Both the position numbers and the translations under genes were made by a program. Source: Acanthosepion esculentum (Eukaryota; Mollusca; Cephalopoda; Sepiida; Sepiidae). Taken from it: a stretch of 64,000 nt of DNA. Where the stretch lies: positions 51,396,719 to 51,460,718 of the forward strand of contig OZ038487.1 in assembly GCA_964036315.1 (NCBI GenBank), read 5' to 3'. The stretch's first letter is position 1, and each line of letters begins with the position of its first letter. This document shows positions 54,241 to 64,000 of the stretch, one piece after another. The notes under the pieces are model-generated. The model ran no database searches, was not told the origin of the DNA, and saw only the letters and a list, made by a program, of their open reading frames with translations.

Positions 54241-54655
54241 ATGATGGACACAGAGAGCAATATTACATGGGTCTGACAGATAGGCTAGGGGTTAGGTCTT
54301 TTACAGAAATAGTTAGCAAAGACAACTGAAAGTTAACTACATTTAAGCCTAAAAAAACAGTTAAAAGTGTAATAACCAAGAAAAGTGAATTGACCAGCAA
54401 GAGAAAATATTTGAAGAAGATGGCGTTGCTAACATTTCAAGAGAAAAAGATTGTCTAAAGCAACTAAACTACCAACTTTAAGTAAACATCTCAAAAACTT
54501 CATAAGGTGAAGAAGTACATGAAAACCAATTTCCCAATAGTAATTTTTAATGATGAATGTCGAGTTATATTGGATGGATCCGGTAGTTTGTTTAGAAATT
54601 GGATACTTCATGCAAATAGTTAATGCAAATGGTTAATTATATTTAAGCCTAACAA
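54142..54655. repeat. Direct duplication, ~316-bp spacing
   Basis: aactaccacttttaagtaaa / aactaccaactttaagtaaa, and agtaatttttaatgatg in both, at 54142-54352 and 54458-54653. Diverged by ~20-25% by eye. Confidence 0.65.
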
Positions 54656-54959
54656 ATACAGAAGGTGGACTTAAATGTACTTGACCTTTAATCATTATAT
54701 ACTTATTGTATAACATTTTTTTGTGCTCACTTTGGTCAATGTGCACATTTCTGACTCTCAGTGAGAGAGGACAAATAAACTTGGTGAAACTGCTTTTTTT
54801 GTGTTTTGGCTTTCAATGTTAGTACTTTATGGTAAACAATTTTTTTGTTACCCAGTATTTTTTTATTATTTATTTCTTATTGTTTTAACTTTTGTTATTG
54901 CTACTATTATAATTATTATAATGTAATTATAATTAATTATTATTATAATTAATATAATT

Positions 54960-55930
54960 ATTTTGAAACAGAATTGCTCAAGAATAAAAGCAGTCCCTTT
55001 ATACAGGCCAAGAAGTTGGACATTAGCAAAATCACTGGCAAAAGAGCTAAATGGTATATGGACTCAACTACTGGCAGCAGCAATGCTAAATGTCAACTCA
55101 AAACAACATATACCCAATGAAGAACTATTTGGTAACCTAACAAAGATTACAGACACAAAGGCAAGTAAGGTTTGGTGGCCATTACTGGAGAAGTAAGCAA
55201 TAGGTTATTCATCAGTTGATATTATAGGATGCAAATTATGGGGAAAGAGAAAGAAGTAGACTAGCACGAACCTTCATCAATCAACAAATTGACAACACCA
55301 GAATCTGAAACAAAGAACTGGGTAGAACTAAGGATGACAAATGGTTGGAGAAAGGTGGTCAGAAGTGTTTGTCTGAGGACATTTAGATAGACATACAAGT
55401 AAACAGACATAGATGCTTGACAGAACAAAATATATAAGCAGGTAAACAGAGGTGAACTGAGAGCTGTTATCAGTTTCATAGACAATACTGGAAACGGAAA
55501 ACAAAAATTGAATAGAACTATGGATGATAAAAATGGTTGGAAAGAACTGGTCAGAAGGGTTTATTTGATGTCACTCAGATATATGCATAATATGGTTATA
55601 ATGTTATTTTATAATTACTTGCAATTTAATGATATAGGATGTACACTCAGCTATTCAGAACAGTGTTAAATGTCAGATGGAAACAACATATATCCAACAT
55701 GTATGGGAACCAAACAAAGATTATGGACAGAATTTGTGTAAGGCAAGTATGGCTTAGTGGCCACTGCTGAAAAGGTAAACAAGAAGTTCTGCTTATACTA
55801 TGAGATCCTCATAGACGTAGACCAACAAGAACCTTCATCAATCGACTCATAGAAGACAACAAAATCAGAAATGGTTGGAAAGATGTGGTTTGAAGGTTTT
55901 ATTTGAGGATTATCAGGCATATAGATAGAT
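54960..55930 (+). mobile_element. RTE/BovB-type LINE C-terminal fragments, repeated
   Basis: Copy 1: SWTLAKSLAKELNGIWTQLL, SKQHIPNEELFGNLTKITDT, then ARTFINQQ and a RMTNGWRKVV-like end by 55370. Copy 2 (55640-55900) repeats from VKCQMETTYIQ-like words to the end, and a short piece lies at 55490-55580. Stops in all. Confidence 0.7.
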
Positions 55931-56022
55931 AGATTGATAGATAGATATATAGATAGATAGAAAGAGATAGAGAAAGAGACAGATAGATAGATAGATAGAT
56001 AGATAGATAGCTAGATAGATAA
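55920..56022. repeat. (GATA)n microsatellite, imperfect
   Basis: agatagatag units with aaagagatagagaaagag interruption. Confidence 0.95.
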
Positions 56023-56039
56023 ACAATAGAGATTCACAT

Positions 56040-56815
56040 AATTTCTGCAAGAAATATGGACATAATAAATAAGTTGAAATTAAAAATGATGTATATAAAA
56101 TACATAAGCTATTTTCATAATTTCTGTCCCATTAAAGAAAGACAAGAAAGGAGCAGAATTGTCAGATTCAAATGACTTTAAACAGAATTATTATTTGCTT
56201 TAAGTGACATTTTAGGATTTCATTGCAAATGAAAGGAAATCCTCATTTAGTATGGTTTTATTAAAAGATAAATATTTTCTTCCTCTCTCTTTAAAATCAT
56301 TTCAATTTGTGATGATTTTGGTAATGGTGAAAATAGCTGTTTCCATACAGGAAATGTTGGCATTCATTGACTGAACATTTAGTGTTACTATCAGCTGAAA
56401 TTTAAAAAATCTTTTTTTTAAACCAATTTTTCAGTAAAATTTGATTTCTCAAGTCCACTAAATCTTATCGAGCTTTATAGTATTGATGAGAGTTTCCTTC
56501 CAAACATTTTGATTTTGGTAGTGTGGAAAGTTTACATCTTGATGATGTCACTATTTTCTCTTCTACTTATATGTTGTTGCTACTGTTCAAAGTCTTCAAA
56601 TGATGTGGTTTTTCTCCTGAGTCGACCAAGCATAGAAATAAATACAATATGGGAACCAGTAATAAGGAGTGCCAGAGAAAAGCAATGATAACAAAGTTGC
56701 AATATGAGCTCTGGTAAAAACATGCTATGATAACAGCAAAAATTGCAATATGAGCACTGGTAAAAAATGGTTGCTGAAAACATTAGGTTTATAATACCCA
56801 GAAATTCATACCTCA
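56040..56815. other. Unannotated AT-rich stretch
   Basis: A local duplication (gcaatatgagc...tggtaaaaa at ~56698 and 56745). No gene. Confidence 0.5.
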
Positions 56816-56960
56816 AGGACACATGGCACAGTGGATAAAGGCATTGGTTAGATCCAGTGACAGACCCAAAGAGTGTGAGTTCAATACCCGGTTAAGGCAG
56901 TGGAGAACTTTCAGAGGGAAAATTAGCAGGAGATAACTGATAACTGACATCCATCAAACA
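56816..56960 (+). mobile_element. tRNA-derived SINE head
   Basis: Box A acatggcacagtggataaag and box B gtgagttcaatacccgg have tRNA-like spacing. Leads into the repeat at 56990. Confidence 0.65.
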
Positions 56961-56989
56961 TGGCTCGTGGAACTAGAACAGTCTACCCC

Positions 56990-57165
56990 AGTGATCGAAA
57001 TAAAGGATTCAGTTCGAAATTCCAACCACCTGAAGAAGGCCGGAGCGTACAACGGCCGAAACGTTGTGACAAATATGGCGACAAAGATGACGACAATAGT
57101 CCGACTAATGTAAATACTGTACATAATACCTCATCTCAGAAATATAGACAGACTCTGATGTGGTT
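56990..57165 (+). repeat. Penelope-type terminal-like repeat
   Basis: aaggccggagcgtac ... gccgaaacgttgtg, then gatgacgacaatagtccgac and cctcatctcagaaatataga, shared with the inverted repeat at 16426-16605. Confidence 0.6.
57030..57067 (+). ncRNA. Hammerhead-like motif without usable cleavage base
   Basis: CTGAAGA core, GGCCG/CGGCC stem II (perfect), GAA, then ACGTTGTG. The position expected to be H17 is G, which hammerheads do not cleave, and stem I is weak. Probably an inactive relative. Confidence 0.4.
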
Positions 57166-57684
57166 TTTGTTACTTGGTATAGGTCTTTATTTGTAATTTT
57201 GTATTGCAAGTCTTAGGGTATTGATGAAAGATTGTCTCCTTGGGAATTTATAGGAAAAATTCATTTGAAGCCTGATTTGAGAAAAATTAATTTGTGAACG
57301 AGTTGGATGTTATACATGACATCCACATGAGAGTCAAGATCTGATAAGACAGACTATTTAAGAACATGACTCAAGTTTTCAGGTCAATATTTTGGTTTTG
57401 TGGTATCTTACAGTTCTGGACAAATATATCCCTAGAACAATATATACTGTGTTTATCATCTATATCTTCTATAATTGTTTTTTTTTATATCCTTGAACTT
57501 ATCTCTTGTTAAAAATAAAGTTTTTATTTATGTATGAATTTAGTTACTTATTTTTCATCTGACTATTTTGGTTTGGTTAAACTGATTTTGTATGAGCAGA
57601 TCAGTGTGCAAATGAATGGCAGAACAGGAACTGGGTAGAATAGTAAGAAAGCAAATATTATTTAGAGCTTCTTTCTTTTTACAA
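57166..57684. other. Unannotated AT-rich stretch
   Basis: Nothing supported. Confidence 0.5.
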
Positions 57685-58235
57685 TGATATTCACCTTGTA
57701 CAAGGCCCGAGAGCCACTCGAGATAGAGCGTTACAGAGTAAGAGGCATAGTTTATGTGGATATGTGGAGAAAATAACAGTTAACCTTAGAACTTGAACAG
57801 GTTTAGATTGTAGGGATTGGGAAACATCTGCTTGGAAGATGACCCCACAAAGAAATGGCTGGTGGGAAGAAGCTGCACGAGTGGAACTTATATCCCAACA
57901 TTAGAATACAAAGGGAATGAGTTTGGTTCATTAAAATGTATGTGGCATGGCGGATCTTACCTGTGAAGCTTAGAACTGGTGGAACTAAGGAATGTAGTTT
58001 ACCTGAACACTTTCCATGGAAATAGCAAGAGGCTTGCTACATCCCATCTGTGAGAGAGTGTTTATGGGGTGGAAAATAATTGGTCACTCAAGTACACAGT
58101 TCCTCTATCAAGCCTGAAAAGGAAAGACTGGGTAGCTTCTGCTCATATATGGCAACAGTACAACATTTTCAACCTTATTTGTCTCTTGTAAAGGTAGCAG
58201 ATAGCAGGATGTGTCAGGTACATACTGGAGTGTTA
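57685..58235 (-). mobile_element. CR1/Jockey-like LINE, RT 3' region and tail
   Basis: The 3' tail at 57690-57760 (inverse of ctcgagtggctctcgggcct) and the coding part at 57960-58190 parallel 42085-42570. Reading frame badly broken. Confidence 0.6.
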
Positions 58236-58237
58236 CA

Positions 58238-58310
58238 GGGATAGGAAGTTGTGGAGAGTCATGATAACCCATGTCCTGAATATGGCACATGAAAGAAGAA
58301 GAGATTGGTT
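58238..58310 (+). mobile_element. RTE-like LINE, terminal 3' fragment
   Basis: ggaagttgtggagagtcatg ... atggcacatgaaagaagaag, as at 33135. Confidence 0.6.
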
Positions 58311-58805
58311 AAAAGAATTAACTTAAAAGGATTACTGGAAATATTTGTTTGTCTCTCTTGTTGGTTTTTGTCAGGTTTTGTGATATTTTACCTTAAATTT
58401 GTTTTCCTGGATCAGACTTTACTTTACACCTGTCTTTGCTATTGTTATTAAAGACTTCTGCTAGATTTCTTTTTCATCTTGATTTTATTGTCTGATAAAT
58501 TAATGAAAGCTCAAATGTTTCACTCCTTCCTTTCCACCTACCAAAAAATAGTAAGCAAACACATATAAAAATGAATAAAGAAAACATAAAAGCCATAAAT
58601 AATAAATTGCTAACTTTTCCTCCAACACTAATTTAAAACCAAATTTTCCCTTTGGTGAAAAAATCCCTGTGGCCTTGAGTCCAGTAAAAACTTCAGATGA
58701 AAGATTTGCATCATTAATGATGGCTCAAGCAAGATTTCCTTCTGAAAAGATTTGTTCCAGACATTTAAATCTGTAAGATCAGAGTTAATAGGTAATTCTA
58801 CTAAA
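58311..58805. other. Unannotated stretch
   Basis: A minus-strand ORF (58628-58852) has no recognised domain. Confidence 0.45.
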
Positions 58806-59460
<655 letters not shown>

Positions 59461-59550
59461 CCCCATGTCAATTAAATAAAAAACAAATATACAAAGAATA
59501 TTGTTGTTATTACATTTAATATAGTATGTATAACAAACATACATGGATAC

Positions 59551-59554
<4 letters not shown>

Positions 59555-59617
<63 letters not shown>
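59555..59617. repeat. (TA)n microsatellite
   Basis: ~30 TA units. Confidence 0.97.
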
Positions 59618-59622
<5 letters not shown>

Positions 59623-59994
59623 AAAGGCTCAAACACTAATATTCCATGGTTTTAATTAATTACATTGGAATCATAATCACGATCCAATTCATCAGCAGAC
59701 CTGCAAATTCAAAAAGAAAACAGAAAATATATCTCCAGGTTTAAAAACAAAAAAAAAATTTCAGTGAAAGTGTATGTGTGGGATTGAGAAACAAGGGTGA
59801 GAGGGAAATGTATGAAAGCTCTAGAGAGAGGTGTAATGGGAGAACAACAACAACAGGCAAGGGCCTGGTTGGGTGGCCGAGGAATAAAATTTAAAAGAGA
59901 GAGGTTTTTTTAAAGAAAAAAGTTAAATAATAGTTTAAATGAGTGAGATACAGATAAATATGTGTTATTATCAGTTGCATAAATCAACTTTTTT
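59618..59994. other. Spacer between two terminal-like repeats
   Basis: No coding or repeat feature; A-rich patch at 59741-59758. Confidence 0.45.
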
Positions 59995-60140
59995 TCACTT
60001 CATATGAAGTGAGAAAAAGTTTTTGTGTGATGTGTATCATCCTGTAAGAGTTCATTTAAACTTAGTCCAATGAAGTCTTAAATCACTCAAAACCTTTTTC
60101 TCCTTGTCATTCAACTTTCCCTTAAAATTAGAATAATTTA
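59995..60140. repeat. Second Penelope-terminal-like repeat, direct copy
   Basis: gtgatgtgtatcatcctgta...gagttcatttaaac and ccaatgaagtcttaaatcac with outer arms gtgagaaaaagtttttg / cctttttctccttgtc, same order as 59288-59460, ~700 bp apart. Hammerhead relics are still more decayed. Confidence 0.5.
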
Positions 60141-60479
60141 TATATCATTATACCATATATTAATAAATATATATATACCTACATTTGTAGTGCAACTTAG
60201 TTTCATGGTATCCCAAGTTGTCTGGCACTTGGTAAAAAACAAAAAAAAAGAAGACAAAACAACAAGAAAACCTTAGGCAACAAAAGAAATTACAAATGAA
60301 GAAACAAGAAAAGGCCAAAAGACAAGCACTTAGCTCATCATTAAATAACAGTGCTCAACACCTAGGCTATCCAAGACAGAGCAACAAACACTTCATAGTC
60401 AATTTGAGTCAGCATGAGACGCTACTTACCTTTCATGCACTCACGATCTTCAGGCAACTAGAATACTGAATATATAATT

Positions 60480-60483
<4 letters not shown>
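60141..60483. other. Unannotated, A-rich stretch
   Basis: Nothing supported. Confidence 0.5.
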
Positions 60484-60532
<49 letters not shown>

Positions 60533-60535
60533 GTA
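60484..60535. repeat. (TA)n-(TGTA)n microsatellite
   Basis: TA array then three TGTA units. Confidence 0.95.
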
Positions 60536-60540
60536 TAATT

Positions 60541-61419
60541 TGTTTAGTTGAATCATTTTCTCAGTTCACTGCAGGATTCAGGCCTCTCCCAGGTCTGTCA
60601 GACATGGGAAAAAAATTCGGCTTTACCCTGCCATTCTGACCCATGACGCTGTTGGCAGAGTATTTGAATACAGATTTTTCCTTCTATCCTGTTTACTAAA
60701 ATATCAATTCTGCTTTAACATTTTAATTATAGCTGGTGGGAGATTGACTGATTTCTTTTTATGGCTTATCAACACAATATGTGTGACTTAAGCCAAAACA
60801 TTTTTGGGATTGTACAAATAATTCATTTTTTTTTTGGCAAGTGAATATTATATTAATGATTTTTTGAGAGTAACAATGATTTTTCCCCAATATAAGTTAT
60901 ACTCTTTAACCCATAACTGGAGAGCAGAGATGGACTCCTACCTTTCCCAAAGGCATCAATGCGAAGTTACCAGAACTGCCTTTGCCATGTCATTTCTACA
61001 TCAATAACCATGACACCACACACATATAAATACATATTAATTGGATGGCAAAAATATTTTTTACTGGTTTTTAAATATAACCAGAATAAAACCAAAATAT
61101 CAAGCATCATTATTACCTGAATGAAAAGTTCAGTGATGGATTTATGGTGAAAAAGATATTTGTTATTATAAATAATCAACAAAATTTTTTAATGTTACAT
61201 TATTTAAAAAAGCACTATTCAGATGTAAAAGTTATCTCCCTTTAAGATTTTTTGGTGAAAGGCATTTGGCAAAGTGAAGATTTGATTTGACAGTTTTGGT
61301 GAAGATAGTTTTCGAGCAAATGACATTTGTTGTTAAGACTGAATCCCAATGTGAACACAACATTCGAAGCTGCAAAAAAGATGAACAGTGATTAAAAAAT
61401 GATCAAAACAGAAACATTC
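60541..61419. other. Unannotated with a SINE S1 fragment
   Basis: 60903-60965 (ttaacccataactggagagc, tacctttcccaaaggca) matches the S1 body on the minus strand. 60560-60680 is GC-richer without assignment. Confidence 0.5.
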
Positions 61420-61795
61420 TTCTTCTTCTATCTGCTGTAGCCCTTCACAACATGGGTATTCATGGCTCTCCACAATTTCCTGTCCTTTGTAGCTCTTAGT
61501 AAGTTTTAACTTTTTGCTATCTCTACTAATCCCTGCTCTGCCAACAGCCTGAATCCATCTTCCTCCAGATATGTGTTGGATAGCATGGCAGACTTGTTTT
61601 TTTTTTTTGCCTTGGGTGCAAGCCTGTATAGGAGAAGGGAAAGTCTGAATTCAAAACTGAAGAGGGCTATTTGGAAATTTTGTGGCACACTGTGAACAAT
61701 TTCTCTGTTTTCAGTTCTTTCAAAAAGTGTAGCTGGTTCTATACAAGCTTTCACCATGATAATCAAATCATGTGTGTGGCTAATCTAGCAGTTAA
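61420..61795 (-). mobile_element. RTE-like LINE, 3' end
   Basis: The minus strand ends with aagagctacaaaggacagga and ttgtggagagccatgaatac, as at 27880 (plus). Upstream EPATLFERTENREIVHS is unassigned. A poly-T interrupts at 61594. Confidence 0.6.
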
Positions 61796-61847
61796 GTTCT
61801 AAACAGAACTTTCGGACCAAATACATCAAAACTGACAAGAAAGTTCA

Positions 61848-61849
<2 letters not shown>

Positions 61850-61882
<33 letters not shown>
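61850..61882. repeat. (CA)n-(TA)n microsatellite
   Basis: Short compound array. Confidence 0.93.
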
Positions 61883-61883
<1 letters not shown>

Positions 61884-63330
61884 TAACATAGAGAAATGGT
61901 TTCTTTTTAAGTCATCAATGAGATGAAGTTAACAAATATTTTATTTTTATCAAGTAACAACTGGGACTTTGAGATCATCTCTTTTTGATATGATCAACAA
62001 ATAACTATCACTTTAGACAGTGTTAAATGGAAAGAAAATTGGAAAAACAGGAAGGAGAGAATTGAGGAAATAATCATGTAAGCCATAAACTTCAAACCAG
62101 AATGGACAATTGGTGAAAGGGCATTCACTTTAGACCAAAAAGCTTGACCACCCAAATGGACCAGTTCCTTTCCCCTCATCTTCTCCCATGGCTGTATTAT
62201 AGGTTTTTGATGTGAAGCAAAGAATCTGGAATGTTCTTATCTATATGCAAATGAATGTAAATTCTTCCAATCTGGCCAAATTACTGGACAATTTTTGGAG
62301 GCAGAAATGTCAGTTGGGTAGGTAGGGAGGGAGAATTGTTTCAGCTTTTGTCAGGCAGGAAAAATTTTGAATCAATCATTTTTAGAGAGATGGTCTTTTG
62401 CGGAAACCCAAGTTACAATGTTGTCTTTCAATCTTGGACGCCTGATTAAATAAGAAGGAGTTTTCTCCCTTTGTGCTAGGTTTAATCATTCTCATTTTTG
62501 CAAAGTGCTAAAGATTTACTTTTTTTTGTGAAAGAGTTTGGCCTAGGACAGAGAGTGGAGGGAAACTAAATTAAGCCCTCTAAATAAAGACCCATCCTTC
62601 CCTTTACCCTTTTGCCCTTACACAAGACTCACTCTTTATAGGATTTTTCTTTCATTCAGCACATAGGTTATCTTTTACTGGAACAAAAGAAATTTTGTGC
62701 TGAAGACTTTAACCATTTCCAATCTGTCCTTGATCCAATTCTATCTACCTTCACCACCAACTTTCTAATGCATTTAATCTCACAGTCTATCTATCCAATA
62801 ATCTCTTTATCTTCCTATAGATATAAAGTACCAAAAATAACAAAATATTTCTAATCTATTTTTTATAGATTATATTTTTTAATAATAATAATAATAATAA
62901 TAATGATAATGTTACAAAACTACCATCACACTCATGAACACCACCATTTTTACTATTTGCCTTTATCACCCCAGGTAAAAACAAAAAATTGCTCATATAC
63001 AAAATATAAATCTGTACACTTAATGTTTATATCAAAGCAAATAAGATGAAATATTTTCTAACCTCATAATTCCTTTTAATTCATATGTTTATGTTGCTAA
63101 TCAAATTCAAATATATGATGAAGATATTAGAAATGTTTATTTTGGACAAGTTCTGTATTGATATCTTGCTTATTATTAAAAGTATCTGATGATTTTTCAT
63201 TTATTCTGTTGTGTTAACATCAGCTTCCAAAGACAAAGAAGACAAGTTCGAATCTTACCAAAAACAAATTCATTATTTGATATCTGTACCTCTTAATTAA
63301 TTGTTTTTTTTATTATTATTATTTCATTCC
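61883..63330. other. Unannotated AT-rich stretch
   Basis: (AAT)n at 62880-62905. A box B-like gttcgaatc at ~63246 without a matching box A. No gene. Confidence 0.45.
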
Positions 63331-63334
63331 AATC

Positions 63335-63460
63335 AATGCAATAATACAGCAACAATACAAGAGGTTACTAGGAATCAAAGAGAATCGGAAGACTTTAGTG
63401 CAGAGAAAGGACAATAAAAAAAAGGATTCTGAAAGACAGAAGATAATGATTGTGATATTA
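63335..63460 (-). mobile_element. CR1/Jockey-like LINE, 3' terminal fragment
   Basis: caagaggttactaggaatca ... agaaaggacaataaaa ... aaagacagaagataat matches the tail region at 1255-1370 and 53050-53150. Confidence 0.65.
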
Positions 63461-63683
63461 TAAATGAAAAAAATAATCTAGGAGTTGAGATAATAAATGA
63501 AAGATTAAAAGGAATGAAGGACTTGACAAAAAAATAAAAAACTTATCAAAGATTTAGCTAAGAAATATTAAGAGTATTACATATAATACTGTTAATACTG
63601 AAATCATTTTTATATCTCTACAAATATGAAATGGTTCTGTTAATAAACCTTATTATTTTTTTTATCCTATGACCCTACGAGTC

Positions 63684-63995
63684 ATAGGGGCACCATGTAT
63701 ACTGCAGCCACAGTAGATGTGGTGTTTCTTGGGCTAGATAGCATGATGGAGCCCAACCCTCTCCAGGCCAGTTTTGAATTCAGTGTTTTTCTTTCTACTA
63801 TACCGGTTGCATGTCAAGATTTTAGAACCCAGTCTGTATTTCTATTTACCCAGAGCTTGTGGAAGAAGAGGATTTATACCTTTCTGAAGCACATAAGTAA
63901 ATGTAATGGTTCCGACTGGAATTTGAACTCAGCTCTCCAATTCCTCAATCTGAGCTGCTATCCATTACTCCAGCGTGCCTCTGTGTCTTATTATT
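63684..63995 (-). mobile_element. tRNA-derived SINE, family S1, possibly chimeric
   Basis: Right part (63815-63985, minus) is typical S1: ggagtaatggatagcagctc, gagttcaaattccag. The left part (63684-63800, agcatgatggagcccaaccc) does not match other S1 copies. Confidence 0.7.
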
Positions 63996-64000
63996 AGGCT

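Noticed and set aside
56960..57196. 78-codon ORF that reads as plausible protein
   Set aside because: Lies wholly across a SINE and a non-coding terminal-like repeat with a paralogue at 16.5 kb that lacks the frame.

Overview
This window looks like AT-rich intergenic or intronic DNA from a metazoan, most likely a cephalopod mollusc of octopus type. That is inference. It rests on dense (TA)n arrays, several RTE- and CR1/Jockey-like LINE families, a Penelope-like element, tRNA-derived SINEs and very low GC. I found no convincing host protein-coding exon, no rRNA and no intact tRNA gene. Nearly everything recognisable is a transposable-element relic or a simple/tandem repeat, and every coding relic is truncated, frameshifted or stop-containing.

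Layout. 0-10 kb: a 37-bp tandem array at the left edge, LINE tails, long (TA)n tracts, a degenerate ~480-bp repeat unit, two related tRNA-like SINEs that each carry a hammerhead-ribozyme motif (6.3 kb plus strand, 9.8 kb minus strand), and a Penelope-like GIY-YIG ORF (7.8-8.5 kb). 10-20 kb: RTE LINE ends, a Helitron (12.2-13.0 kb), a foldback element with two hammerhead-like motifs (13.6-14.0 kb), ~360-450 bp tandem units (15.3-16.4 kb), a pogo-like MITE, another MITE and a ~900-bp dispersed repeat. 20-33 kb: LINE fragments, one split by a DNA transposon with CAACTCA-rich inverted ends (23.7-24.5 kb), one sitting inside a ~60-bp minisatellite and itself internally amplified as 115-bp repeats (26.3-28.9 kb), and a Tc1 end. 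33.7-34.9 kb: purine-rich GAAA repeats. 35.6-40.6 kb: a nest of SINE, Helitron and the 5' part of a decayed Ty3/gypsy retrotransposon on the minus strand (one LTR, gag, protease, RT-RNase H, partial integrase) that ends at an inverted junction. 41-45 kb: LINEs, SINEs and an LTR-like sequence with 103-bp tandem repeats. 45.1-49 kb: a strand-asymmetric purine/pyrimidine block with a 175-bp satellite of partly dimeric order and a TTC-rich minisatellite. 49-64 kb: tandem L1/Tx1-like LINE tails ending in (AAT)n, a deleted mariner, nested LINEs, more SINEs, and Penelope-terminal-like repeats with decayed hammerhead motifs (57.0, 59.3 and 60.0 kb).

The most interesting signal is the recurrence of hammerhead-like self-cleaving RNA motifs in several unrelated-looking repeats. 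One copy (9797-9850, minus) keeps every canonical core base and sits directly downstream of a tRNA-like pol III promoter. No ribozyme activity, expression or database match was tested; all such statements are from reading the sequence.
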